From Acidisphaera sp035272265 (GTDB lineage Bacteria; Pseudomonadota; Alphaproteobacteria; Acetobacterales; Acetobacteraceae), in contig DATEQV010000341.1 in NCBI GenBank assembly GCA_035272265.1, forward strand, positions 1 through 22,119: a DNA stretch of 22,119 bases, written 5' to 3'. The stretch's first letter is position 1; the number at the start of each line of letters is the position of its first letter. Positions 10,681-18,305 of the stretch are shown here, in pieces. The translations under genes and the position numbers were made by a program. The notes under the pieces were generated by a model, which worked only from the letters and a program-made list of their open reading frames with translations, was not told the DNA's origin and did no database searches.

Positions 10681-12120
10681 TCATTCCGCTGCGACCGCCA
10701 AGGGCGCGGCCTTGGCCTGGATGTGCGCGTGCATCTGTGCGGCCGCGTCGCGCCCGTCGCGGATCGCCCACACCACCAGGCTCGCGCCGCGCACGATGTC
10801 GCCGGCGGCGAACACGCCGGGCAGCGACGTCTCGAACGTGCGGTGGCTGACCTTCATCGTGCCCCAGCGCGTCACCCCCAGATCGGGCGCGCCGAACGCG
10901 ACGGGCAGGTCCTCGGGATCGAAGCCCAGCGCCTTGATCACCAGATCCGCCTGCAGGTTGAAATGCCCGCCCGGGATCGGCTCGACCGACTGGCGGCCCG
11001 ACGCATCCGGCAGGCCGAGATGCATGCGCACGGCGCGCACGCCGCCCACGCGGTCGTTGCCAAAGAAGGCTTCCGGCGCGGAGAGCCAGACGAACTCCAC
11101 GCCCTCCTCCTCGGCGTTCTTCACCTCGCGCATCGAGCCCGGCATGTTCGTGCGGTCACGGCGATAGAGGCACTTCACTGACGCCGCCCCCTGCCGAACG
11201 GCGGTGCGCACGCAGTCCATCGCCGTGTCGCCGCCGCCCACCACCACGACATGCTTGCCGCGGGCGTCCAATTCGCCGCTGTCGAACTCCGGCACCTCGT
11301 CGCCCAGCCCCATGCGGTTCGACGCGATCAGATAGCGCAACGCCGGCTCGATACCCGAGAGACCCGCGCCGGGGCCGCCGAGGTCGCGCGGCTTGTACAC
11401 CCCCGTCGCGATCAGCACCGCGTCATGCCGCGCGCGCAGGGTCGCCAGGCTCACGTCGCGCCCGACCTCGGTGTGCAGGTGGAAGCGGATACCGGCTTCC
11501 TCGAGCAGCTTCCAGCGGCGCAGCACGATGTGCTTTTCCAGCTTGAAGTTCGGGATGCCGTAGATCAGCAGGCCGCCCGCGCGATCGTGCCGGTCGTAAA
11601 CACCGACGCGGTAGCCGAGCTTGCGCAGCTGCTCGGCCGCGGCGAGGCCGGCCGGCCCGGCGCCGACGATTCCCACCGAATGCGGCAGCTCCCGCCGCGG
11701 CTTGACGGGCTTGACCCAGCCGCGGTCGAAGGCGGTGTCGGTGATGTAGCGCTCGACCGCCCCGATCGTGACGCTCTCGAAGCCGCGCTCGATGACGCAG
11801 TTGCCTTCGCACAGCCGGTCCTGCGGGCAGATGCGGCCGCAGATCTCGGGGAAGTTGTTGGTCGCCGAGGAGACCTCGTAGGCCTCCTCCAGCCGCCCCT
11901 CGGCGGTCAGTTTCAGCCAGTCGGGGATGTTGTTCGACAGCGGGCAGTGCACCGAGCAGAACGGCACGCCGCACTGGCTGCACCGGCTGGACTGCTCGGC
12001 CGCGTGCGGCTGGTCGAAATCCGCATAGATCTCGTCGAAGTCATGCGCACGCGCCGAGGCTGCCCGCTTTTCGGGCTGCTGCTGCGCGAGCGACGTAAAT
12101 TGAAGCATACGTTCGGCCAT
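10681..12120 (-). CDS. gltD: Glutamate synthase (NADPH) small (beta) subunit
   Basis: This subunit passes electrons from NADPH through FAD and two 4Fe-4S clusters to the FMN of GltB. The 479-residue protein has an N-terminal Fe-S domain with Cys47-x2-Cys50-x4-Cys55-x3-Cys59 (CSQCGVPFCSVHCP) and a second set in CGRICPQDRLCEGNCVIE. It then has the FAD dinucleotide motif GIVGAGPAGLAAAEQL, the NADPH motif VVVGGGDTAMDC and a C-terminal FAD-binding GVFAAGDIVRGASLVVWAI. I chose the ATG at 12120. A TTG 15 nt further up would add five residues, and neither start has a strong ribosome binding site. It comes before gltB in the transcription direction and is probably co-transcribed with it. Confidence 0.97.
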   Translation of the reverse strand: MAERMLQFTSLAQQQPEKRAASARAHDFDEIYADFDQPHAAEQSSRCSQCGVPFCSVHCPLSNNIPDWLKLTAEGRLEEAYEVSSATNNFPEICGRICPQDRLCEGNCVIERGFESVTIGAVERYITDTAFDRGWVKPVKPRRELPHSVGIVGAGPAGLAAAEQLRKLGYRVGVYDRHDRAGGLLIYGIPNFKLEKHIVLRRWKLLEEAGIRFHLHTEVGRDVSLATLRARHDAVLIATGVYKPRDLGGPGAGLSGIEPALRYLIASNRMGLGDEVPEFDSGELDARGKHVVVVGGGDTAMDCVRTAVRQGAASVKCLYRRDRTNMPGSMREVKNAEEEGVEFVWLSAPEAFFGNDRVGGVRAVRMHLGLPDASGRQSVEPIPGGHFNLQADLVIKALGFDPEDLPVAFGAPDLGVTRWGTMKVSHRTFETSLPGVFAAGDIVRGASLVVWAIRDGRDAAAQMHAHIQAKAAPLAVAAE

Positions 12121-12197
12121 GGTGCCCTGCGACAATGCACAGGCACGGTAGCTAGCAATCCGCCGCGGCGCACGCGAGTCCTGATTGAGGCAGTTAC

Positions 12198-12240
12198 GAC
12201 AGACGAGCTGTCCTAAATCGCTGTGTCGCTAACACGACAG
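12198..12240. promoter_or_regulatory. Cluster of inverted repeats between the NDUFA9-like gene and gltD
   Basis: Two short inverted repeats sit together in the 134-bp gap: GACAG-ACGAG-CTGTC (12198-12212) and TGTCG-CTAACA-CGACA (12224-12239). ACGACAG also recurs directly at 12196 and 12234. The second repeat lies just downstream of the NDUFA9-like stop and might be a weak terminator; the group might equally be an operator for gltD. Nothing here decides between these. Confidence 0.25.
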
Positions 12241-12254
12241 AACGCTCGCTGCGG

Positions 12255-13259
12255 TCAGGCCGACGGAGGTAGGTCCGTTTCGGCCCTTTCTATCTCCTCG
12301 GGCAAAGTCCTCACCCGCCCGCCGCCGACTTGGAACCGCGCGAGGTAAGCCGGCACGATCAGCTCCACGGGCGTGGGCACGATGCCGAGCTCCGGCAGGC
12401 CGGGCATCCCGGCGCCGCAGACATTGTCGCGGCTGAGCATCAGCAGCTGGTCCCGGGTCAGCGGCTTGCCCGGAAGATGCTCCATCACCGACGCCTGAAG
12501 GCGCGCGACGCCCATGGGCACGTCGACCAGCAGGCGGCGGCGGCGGGTGACCGTCAGGATATACTGAAGGATCTCGCGGAACGTCCAAACGCGCGGCCCG
12601 CCCAGCTCAAAGACGGCGCCCTCCGCGTCCGGACGGAGGAGGGCCGCCATCACCGCATCGGCGACGTCGCCGACATAGACCGGCTGCATCCGCGTCTGCC
12701 CGGCGATCACCGGCATCACCGGCGAAAGCTGGGCGATCAGCCCGAAGCGATTGAAGAACGCGTCCTCCTGCCCGAACACGAGCGACGGTCGCAGGATCGT
12801 CGCCTGTCCGAACGCGTCGCGCACCGCCCGCTCGCCCTTTCCCTTGCTGGACGCGTAGCCGCTCGCGCTGTCCGGATCGGCGCCGATCGCCGAGATCTGC
12901 ACGAGCCTGCTCGCGCCGGCGGCGGCGGACAGGCGCGCCACCCGTCCGGCACCCAGGTGCTGAAGGGCGTCGAAGTCGCCGCGCCGCTTCTCCGCCAGGA
13001 TGCCGACGAGATTGACCACGACCTCGGCGCCCTCGACGGCGCGCTCGACCAGCCCGTCATGGGTGATGTTGGCGTACAGCGGCACGACCTGGCCGACCTC
13101 GCCCATGGGCTTGAGAAAAAGCGCGCCCTCCGGGTCAGTGACCGCCACGCGCACGACGTAGCCGCGCTGGGCGAGACGCTTGACGACGTAGCGGCCGATG
13201 AAGCCGGAGCCGCCGAACACGGTTGCGACGCGCCGCGTCACGCCGCTCGGGATCGCCAT
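12255..13259 (-). CDS. NDUFA9-like NAD(P)-binding protein (complex I NDUFA9 subunit family)
   Basis: This 334-residue atypical extended short-chain dehydrogenase begins with the Rossmann fold VATVFGGSGFIGRYVVKRL (GGSGFIG at 16-22). It continues with VVNLVGILAEKRRGDF, SAIGADPDSASGYASSKGKGE (where the usual catalytic Tyr-x3-Lys appears as Tyr-Ala-Ser-Ser-Lys), ILRPSLVFGQEDAFFNRF and MQPVYVGDVADAV. This is the pattern of bacterial homologues of the mitochondrial complex I subunit NDUFA9, found widely in alphaproteobacteria; a ubiquinone-biosynthesis or complex I assembly role has been suggested for relatives. The ATG at 13259 has AGGAA 2-3 nt upstream. It diverges from the tRNA-Leu/RNase D transcript across a 136-bp gap and lies upstream of gltD on the same strand. 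Confidence 0.88.
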   Translation of the reverse strand: MAIPSGVTRRVATVFGGSGFIGRYVVKRLAQRGYVVRVAVTDPEGALFLKPMGEVGQVVPLYANITHDGLVERAVEGAEVVVNLVGILAEKRRGDFDALQHLGAGRVARLSAAAGASRLVQISAIGADPDSASGYASSKGKGERAVRDAFGQATILRPSLVFGQEDAFFNRFGLIAQLSPVMPVIAGQTRMQPVYVGDVADAVMAALLRPDAEGAVFELGGPRVWTFREILQYILTVTRRRRLLVDVPMGVARLQASVMEHLPGKPLTRDQLLMLSRDNVCGAGMPGLPELGIVPTPVELIVPAYLARFQVGGGRVRTLPEEIERAETDLPPSA

Positions 13260-13346
13260 CGTTCCTGCCTCGCTTCTGCTGCGCCGCCGTCATATGAGGG
13301 TGCGGGCGACGCGCCAAGCTCGCCCGCCCACGAACCGCCCCGGTCG

Positions 13347-13375
13347 TTGACCTGCCGCGGGTCGAGGGCTACATC
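13347..13375 (+). promoter_or_regulatory. Sigma-70 promoter of tRNA-Leu
   Basis: TTGACC at 13347-13352 and TACATC at 13370-13375 are separated by exactly 17 bp. The predicted transcription start near 13382 lies about 14 bp before the tRNA 5' end. The next gene starts 11 nt beyond the tRNA, so this promoter probably also serves RNase D. Confidence 0.6.
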
Positions 13376-13395
13376 GCGCGCCTTGCCGCGCCCGT

Positions 13396-13482
13396 GCCCA
13401 GGTGGCGGAATTGGTAGACGCGCAGGTTTCAGGTACCTGTGGCCGCAAGGTCGTGGAAGTTCGAGTCTTCTCCTGGGCACCA
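13396..13482 (+). tRNA. tRNA-Leu (anticodon CAG)
   Basis: The 87-nt gene folds fully. The acceptor GCCCAGG (13396-13402) pairs perfectly with CCTGGGC (13472-13478). The D-arm is GCGGAATTGGTAGACGC, the anticodon arm is CAGGT-TTCAGGT-ACCTG with CAG at the anticodon, and the long variable arm is that expected of a class-II tRNA. The T-arm loop is TTCGAGT and the CCA is encoded (13480-13482). It reads CUG, a major Leu codon in this GC-rich DNA. Confidence 0.97.
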
Positions 13483-13493
13483 GATCAAAGTCC

Positions 13494-14144
13494 GTGACGA
13501 CGCAATTCATCCCCGGCGCCACCATCCATCTGCACCGGAACGACCTGCCGGACGCGCTCGATCTCGGCCCGGTCGTCGCCGTCGACACCGAAACCATGGG
13601 CCTGGACCCACGGCGGGACCGGCTCTGCCTCGTCCAGCTCTCGGCCGGCGACGGCCACGCGCATTTGGTGCAGCTCATCCCCGAGCGGCTCGGCGGCCAC
13701 GGCTACGACGCGCCCAACCTCGCCCGCCTGATGGCGGACCCGGCGGTGGTCAAGCTGATGCACTTCGCCCGCTTCGACGTCGCCATGCTGCAGAAGGCGC
13801 TCGGCATCGCCGTCGCGCCGGTGCGCTGCACGAAAATCGCCGCTCGGCTGGTCCGCACCTTCACCGACCGGCACGGGCTGAAGGACCTCTGCAAGGACCT
13901 GCTCGGCATCGACCTGTCCAAGCAGCAGCAGACCTCCGACTGGGGCGCAGTCGAGCTGTCCTCCGAGCAGCTCGCCTACGCAGCCTCGGACGTGCTGCAC
14001 CTGCACAGTCTCTGGGAAAAGCTGGAGGCGCTGCTGGTCCGCGAGGATCGCCTGGCGATCGCCGAGTCGTGCTTCGCCTTCCTGCCGACCCGTGCGCGGC
14101 TCGACCTCCTGGGCTACGAGGAGCCGGACATCTTCCACCACTAG
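13494..14144 (+). CDS. rnd: Ribonuclease D (short alphaproteobacterial form)
   Basis: This 3'-5' exoribonuclease trims the 3' ends of tRNAs and other stable RNAs. The 216-residue protein is a single DEDD-type exonuclease domain: Exo I D31-T-E33 (VAVDTETMGLD), Exo II in LMHFARFDVAML, and Exo III YAASDVLHLHSLW with Tyr-x3-Asp. The HRDC domains of E. coli RNase D are absent, as usual for the short alphaproteobacterial form. The start is taken as GTG 13494, where homology begins (TTQFIPGATIHLH), only 11 nt after the tRNA CCA and without a clear ribosome binding site. The gene is probably co-transcribed with the tRNA. Its TAG stop lies in the end of an inverted-repeat element. Confidence 0.93.
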   Translation: MTTQFIPGATIHLHRNDLPDALDLGPVVAVDTETMGLDPRRDRLCLVQLSAGDGHAHLVQLIPERLGGHGYDAPNLARLMADPAVVKLMHFARFDVAMLQKALGIAVAPVRCTKIAARLVRTFTDRHGLKDLCKDLLGIDLSKQQQTSDWGAVELSSEQLAYAASDVLHLHSLWEKLEALLVREDRLAIAESCFAFLPTRARLDLLGYEEPDIFHH

Positions 14145-14286
14145 CAGCCTGTCGGAGTTAGCCGTTTTGCGGATGAATATGTCGCCAACGGCCACCGGCG
14201 GATTCTCTTGTTGTGCAGAACCGCGAAGTATCGAAAGAAATCTCCGATTTGTTCGTGGTTTGTGCTTAACTCCGACAGGCTGCTAG
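14141..14286. mobile_element. MITE-like element, 146 bp with 20-bp perfect terminal inverted repeats
   Basis: The sequence from 14141 to 14160 (CTAGCAGCCTGTCGGAGTTA) is the exact reverse complement of 14267-14286. Both ends carry CTAG, which could be a 4-bp target duplication of the kind made by some IS5-type transposases. The interior (about 106 bp) is clearly more A+T-rich than its surroundings and encodes no transposase. The size, ends and position directly at the RNase D stop codon suit a non-autonomous insertion element. A long-stem transcription terminator is the alternative. I do not recognise the parent IS. Confidence 0.65.
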
Positions 14287-14412
14287 GGCCGTCTCTCGCC
14301 GCCCCGCGTGGGCCCGAAGCACGGCATATTACAGCCTGAAACAAAGCGCTAGCGCGCCAAGGTCACACGTGTGCTAAGAACAGCCCGGCAGCAGCCTGAG
14401 GCACCGACGTGT

Positions 14413-14428
14413 TGGCACGATTCTTGTC
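14413..14428 (+). promoter_or_regulatory. Candidate sigma-54 (-24/-12) promoter upstream of the kpsF-lpt-rpoN-hpf run
   Basis: TGGCACG (14413-14419), four bases, then TTGTC (14424-14428) match the sigma-54 consensus TGGCACG-N4-TTGCW. The -24 half is perfect and the GG-to-G spacing is exact, but the -12 element has GT in place of GC. The expected start is near 14439, about 90 nt before kpsF. Two 10-bp palindromes lie just upstream, GCGCTAGCGC at 14346 and CACACGTGTG at 14364, where an activator might bind. The rest of the 383-bp gap between rnd and kpsF holds the MITE-like element and nothing else I can identify. Confidence 0.45.
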
Positions 14429-14527
14429 CCAGTTTGTATCGCCGTGTCCGTTCTTGATTGACCCCGGCAAACTCTGCGCCATACAGGAAGGTATGGACCG
14501 TTTCATCGGCCGCTGGGGGATGCCCGC

Positions 14528-15520
14528 GTGAGCGCGGTGCAGCCGAAGACCCGGACCGACGTCCCCGACCTCGCTGCCGCCCGCGCGGTCCTGCAGACGG
14601 AAGCAGGGGCTCTGCGCGACCTCGCGGCGTCGCTGGACGGGGCGTTCTCCCGCGCCGTCGAGCTGCTCGGCGCGATCGGCGGACGCGTGGTGGTGTCCGG
14701 GATCGGCAAGTCGGGGCATGTCGCCCGCAAGATCGCGGCGACCCTCGCCTCGACCGGCACGCCGGCCATGTTCGTCCACCCGTCTGAAGCCTCGCACGGC
14801 GACCTCGGCATGGTGCTGGCCGGCGACGCCGTCCTGGTGCTCTCCAATTCGGGCGAGACGTCCGAACTCGCCGACCTCGTCGCCCACGCCCGCCGCTTCG
14901 GGCTGCCGCTGGTCGCCATGACCAGCGCCGCGCAGTCTACCCTGGCGGGCGCGGCCGATGTCGCGCTCGTGCTGCCGGCCTCCGCGGAGGCCTGCCCGAT
15001 GGGCCTCGCGCCGACCACCAGCACGACGATGCAGATGGCGCTCGGCGACGCGATCGCGGTGGCGCTGCTGACCCGCCGGGGGTTCACCGAGGACGACTTC
15101 CGCCAGTTCCATCCGGGCGGACGGCTCGGCGCGCGCCTGACGCGCGTGCACGAGCTGATGCACGGGACCGACGCGATGCCGCTGGTGCCGCCCGACCTGC
15201 CGATGCAGCAGGCGCTGGAGCGCATGACGGAGAAGCGATTCGGCGTGCTCGGGATCGTCGATCGCGACGGCAGGCTCGCCGGCATCTTCACCGATGGCGA
15301 CCTGCGCCGCGCGGTCGGCCCCGACCTGCTCGCCCGGCGCATCGGCGAGGTGATGAACGCGACCCCGCGCACCATCGGCCCCGACGCGCTCGCCGCCGAC
15401 GCGCTGCACGCGATGAACGCCCGCGCGCGGCCGATCAGCGTGCTGTTCGTCGTCGACGCGGCGCGCCGCCCGCTGGGCGTGCTGCACATCCACGACCTGT
15501 TGCGCGCGGGGATCGCGTGA
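14528..15520 (+). CDS. kdsD: Arabinose-5-phosphate isomerase (KpsF/GutQ/KdsD family)
   Basis: The enzyme interconverts ribulose 5-phosphate and arabinose 5-phosphate, the first committed step to Kdo for LPS. The 330-residue protein has a SIS sugar-isomerase domain (about 45-180) with VVVSGIGKSGHVARKIAATLASTG, EASHGDLGM, SNSGETSEL, and PTTSTTMQMALGDA followed by the conserved FHPGGRLG. Two CBS domains follow (about 210-325: RFGVLGIVDRDGRLAGIFTDGDLRR and PISVLFVVD). The GTG at 14528 has GGGGGA 7 nt upstream. The stop overlaps the lptC start (GTGA). The position ahead of the lpt genes matches the conserved LPS operon. kpsF is the other common name for this gene. Confidence 0.95.
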   Translation: MSAVQPKTRTDVPDLAAARAVLQTEAGALRDLAASLDGAFSRAVELLGAIGGRVVVSGIGKSGHVARKIAATLASTGTPAMFVHPSEASHGDLGMVLAGDAVLVLSNSGETSELADLVAHARRFGLPLVAMTSAAQSTLAGAADVALVLPASAEACPMGLAPTTSTTMQMALGDAIAVALLTRRGFTEDDFRQFHPGGRLGARLTRVHELMHGTDAMPLVPPDLPMQQALERMTEKRFGVLGIVDRDGRLAGIFTDGDLRRAVGPDLLARRIGEVMNATPRTIGPDALAADALHAMNARARPISVLFVVDAARRPLGVLHIHDLLRAGIA

Positions 15521-16368
15521 GGGTGCATCAGATCGCCCCGCTGCCGACGCCGCCCCGGCCGGCGCGGACGCACCATCGCGACCTGGTCGGCAGCCGGGAC
15601 GGACGGCGCAGCCGCATCCCGTCCTCGGCCGCCCTCGCCCGCCGCCGCTTCATGCTGCTGGGCATCAAGCTGATCCTGCCGGTCTGCGCGCTCGCGCTGC
15701 TGTCGACCATCGCGCTGTGGCCGGAGTTCGACCGCGAGGAGCAACAGGAGCGCGTGACGCTGCATACGCTCACCAGTCACGCGGTGGACGGTGCGACGCT
15801 GACGGACGCGAAATACCGCGGCGTGGACGAGCGCAACCGGCCGTACACGTTCACCGCGGTCACCGCGACCCAGATCACGCCCGAACGCGTGGACCTGAAA
15901 TCGCCCAAGGCCGACATCACGCTCGAGAACGGCACCTGGGTCTATACCGAGGCCCGCTACGGCGTCTTCATCCAGCACATGAACCAGCTCGACCTGTGGC
16001 AGGACGTGCTGCTGTACCGCGACGACGGGATGACGGCGCGCACCCAGTCGGCGACGCTGGATCTCAAGGCCGGCGCGGCGGAGGGGTCCGACCCGGTGCA
16101 CGTCGACGGGCCGCTCGGCAGCCTCGATGCGATCGGCTTCGCCACCATGGACAAGGGCCAGTCGCTGGATTTCGGCCCGGGCAACGCCGTGCTCAACGCC
16201 GCGACCGCCCAGAACCGGGATCCGCCAAAGCCTCTGTCGCTGGAAGCCATCCCCGACGAGCCGCCGGCCCCGGTTGCGCTGGCCCAGCCGTCGCCGACGG
16301 AGCCGCCTTCTGCTGCGTCGTCCGAGGCTGCGCCGCAGGACGCCGCCCGGCCGGGGCCGGCGCGATGA
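15517..16368 (+). CDS. lptC: LPS export protein LptC
   Basis: LptC is the single-pass inner-membrane part of the Lpt bridge; it receives LPS from LptB2FG and hands it to LptA. The 283-residue protein has a basic N-terminal tail, one membrane helix (about 46-68, FMLLGIKLILPVCALALLST) and a periplasmic beta-jellyroll (YTFTAVTATQITPERVDLKS, ENGTWVYTEARYGVFIQ, GSLDAIGFATMDKG). The last 50 or so residues are Pro/Ala-rich and make it longer than the 190-residue E. coli protein. The identification rests on this layout and the neighbours. The GTG start overlaps the kpsF stop, and its TGA overlaps the lptA ATG, so translation is probably coupled. Confidence 0.9.
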   Translation: MRVHQIAPLPTPPRPARTHHRDLVGSRDGRRSRIPSSAALARRRFMLLGIKLILPVCALALLSTIALWPEFDREEQQERVTLHTLTSHAVDGATLTDAKYRGVDERNRPYTFTAVTATQITPERVDLKSPKADITLENGTWVYTEARYGVFIQHMNQLDLWQDVLLYRDDGMTARTQSATLDLKAGAAEGSDPVHVDGPLGSLDAIGFATMDKGQSLDFGPGNAVLNAATAQNRDPPKPLSLEAIPDEPPAPVALAQPSPTEPPSAASSEAAPQDAARPGPAR

Positions 16369-17480
16369 AGCCGTTTGCCTTGGCACGGGTCGCGGTGCTG
16401 GCCGCCCCTTTGGCCGTCCCGGGGGTCGCCGCAGCCCAGCAGATCGACCTCTCCCACGGCGGCCCGATCGACATCTCGGCGCAGGACGGACTGGAGTGGC
16501 AGCAGGCCACCCAGGAGATCATCGCCCGCGGCGACGCCCATGCCACGCGCGGCAACGTCACGGTCTCGGCCGACCGGCTGATCGCGCACTACCGCAAGAA
16601 GGCCGGCCCGCCGGCCGGCGCCAATGCGGCCACCGGCGGGACGCCCGCGCCGGCCGGCGCCCCGCCGGCGCAGGCTTCGCCTGCGGCGACCCCGCCGGCA
16701 CCGGGCCAGGACACCACGGGACTCAGCCTGGGCGCCGCCGCGGGCGGCGATTCCTCCGGCAGCAACGAGATCTACCGGGTCGAGGCGATCGGCAACGTCC
16801 GCATCGACACCCCGACCGACCACGTCACCGGCGAGCACGCCACCTACGACATCGACCAGGCGGTGATGCTGATCACCGGCAACAACCTGCGCCTGACCAC
16901 GCCGAGCCAGAACCTGAGCGCGCGCGACGACCTCGAATACTGGTCGCAGAAACACATGGCGGTCGCCCGCGGCGACGCCGTGCTGGTGACCAGCGACGGG
17001 CGGCGCATCGCCGCCGACGTGCTCGTCGCCTACACCGAGGAAGGCCAGCCCCAGCCGGCGGCGCCGGCGCCCAAGCCGGTGCAGACGGTCAACGCGACCG
17101 CCCCTGCCGCGCCGGCCGCGCCGGCCGCGCCGCTGCAGGGCGACGACGCGCTCGCCGCCTCGGGCAAGCTCAAGAAGGCGGAGGCCTGGGGCCATGTCTC
17201 GGTCCGCACCGCGACCGACATCGTCACCGGCGACCGCGGCGTCTATGTGCCCGCGACGGGCATCGCGCGGCTGGCCGGCAACGTGCGGATCACGCGCGGC
17301 CAGAACCAGCTCAACGGGCGCGAAGCCGAGGTGAACCTCAAGACCGGCATCTCGCGCCTGCTCGCCGGCTCCGAGGAGCGGGTCACCGGCCTGGTCGTGC
17401 CGAGCGACGCCAACGCGCAGGCCAACGGGACCAACGCCGCCAAGCCGGAAAAGCCCAAGCCAGGTGCGGACAAGCCGTGA
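16365..17480 (+). CDS. lptA: Periplasmic LPS-binding protein LptA
   Basis: LptA forms the periplasmic bridge that carries LPS to LptD in the outer membrane. The 371-residue precursor has a signal peptide (MKPFALARVAVLAAPLAVPG, cut near VAAAQQ) and OstA-type repeats: GDAHATRGNVTVSADRLIAHY, VEAIGNVRIDTPTDHVTGEH, AVMLITGNNLRL, ARGDAVLVTSDGRRIAADVL, AEAWGHVSVRTATDIVTGDR and RLAGNVRITRGQNQLNGREA. It is about twice the E. coli length because of two Pro/Ala-rich insertions, near residues 85-125 and 225-265, and a longer repeat region. The ATG overlaps the lptC stop, and its own TGA overlaps the lptB start. Confidence 0.92.
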   Translation: MKPFALARVAVLAAPLAVPGVAAAQQIDLSHGGPIDISAQDGLEWQQATQEIIARGDAHATRGNVTVSADRLIAHYRKKAGPPAGANAATGGTPAPAGAPPAQASPAATPPAPGQDTTGLSLGAAAGGDSSGSNEIYRVEAIGNVRIDTPTDHVTGEHATYDIDQAVMLITGNNLRLTTPSQNLSARDDLEYWSQKHMAVARGDAVLVTSDGRRIAADVLVAYTEEGQPQPAAPAPKPVQTVNATAPAAPAAPAAPLQGDDALAASGKLKKAEAWGHVSVRTATDIVTGDRGVYVPATGIARLAGNVRITRGQNQLNGREAEVNLKTGISRLLAGSEERVTGLVVPSDANAQANGTNAAKPEKPKPGADKP

Positions 17481-18253
17481 ACGAGATCAAGCCCGCATCC
17501 GAACTGCGCGTGGTGCCCGGCGGCATGACGGACCAGGGACTGGTCGCCCGCGGCGTCTGGAAGACCTACAAGAAGCGCGCCGTCGTGCGGAACGTCTCGG
17601 TGCATGTCCGCCGCGGCGAGGCGGTCGGGCTGCTCGGCCCGAACGGTGCCGGCAAGACCACGACGTTCTACATGATCGTCGGGCTGGTGAAGCCGGACAG
17701 CGGACAGATCCTGCTCGAGGGCGGCGAGATCACCAGCCTGCCGATGTACCGCCGCGCACGGCTGGGGATCGGCTACCTGCCGCAAGAGGCCAGCGTGTTC
17801 CGCGGCCTGAACGTCGAACAGAACATCCGCGCGGCGCTCGAGGTGACGGAACCCGACGCCGACCGCCGCGACCGCATGCTCGACGAGCTGCTCGCCGAGT
17901 TCGGCATCAGCCATCTGCGCCGCACCCCGGCGCTGGCGCTGTCGGGCGGCGAGCGGCGGCGCGTGGAGATCGCGCGGGCGCTCGCCTGCCAGCCCGGCTA
18001 CATCCTGCTCGACGAGCCGCTCGCCGGCATCGACCCGATCGCGGTGGGCGAGATCCGCGACCTGGTCTCGCACCTCAAGGACCGCGGCATCGGCGTGCTC
18101 ATCACCGACCACAACGTCCGCGAAACACTGCAGATCACCGACCGCGCCTACATCATGCACGACGGTCAGGTGCTGATGGAGGGCCGGCCCCACGAGGTCG
18201 TGGCGCATCGCGACGTGCGCCGCGTCTACCTCGGGGAAAGGTTCAGCCTCTAG
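17477..18253 (+). CDS. lptB: LPS export ABC transporter ATP-binding protein LptB
   Basis: LptB is the cytoplasmic ATPase that powers LPS extraction with LptF and LptG, which are not in this window. The 258-residue protein has all ABC motifs: Walker A GPNGAGKTTT, Q-loop GYLPQEASVFR, signature LSGGERRRVEIARAL, Walker B YILLDEPLAGIDP and H-loop ITDHNVRE. The PQEASVFRGLNVEQNI and DEPLAGIDPIAVGEI blocks are typical of LptB. The GTG start overlaps the lptA stop; a 16-residue lead precedes MTDQGLVARGVWKTYKKR, so an internal ATG at 17525 is an alternative start. Confidence 0.96.
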   Translation: MNEIKPASELRVVPGGMTDQGLVARGVWKTYKKRAVVRNVSVHVRRGEAVGLLGPNGAGKTTTFYMIVGLVKPDSGQILLEGGEITSLPMYRRARLGIGYLPQEASVFRGLNVEQNIRAALEVTEPDADRRDRMLDELLAEFGISHLRRTPALALSGGERRRVEIARALACQPGYILLDEPLAGIDPIAVGEIRDLVSHLKDRGIGVLITDHNVRETLQITDRAYIMHDGQVLMEGRPHEVVAHRDVRRVYLGERFSL

Positions 18254-18305
18254 GCGGGCCGCATGCGCATCCGTCCCCCCGCACGACGACGATGAGTGGC
18301 CTGCG

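Noticed and set aside
12330..13493. Open plus-strand frame leading into RNase D
   Set aside because: It is antisense to the NDUFA9-like gene and passes through the tRNA. RNase D homology begins only after the tRNA.
14330..14400. Repeated CAGCCTG near the MITE-like element (14332 and 14392)
   Set aside because: Only 7-9 bp match the terminal repeat, within chance for this composition. No second element end could be built.
14450..14490. Sigma-70 promoter TTGATT...CATACA before kpsF
   Set aside because: The spacer is 20 bp and the -10 is poor, weaker than the -24/-12 candidate upstream.
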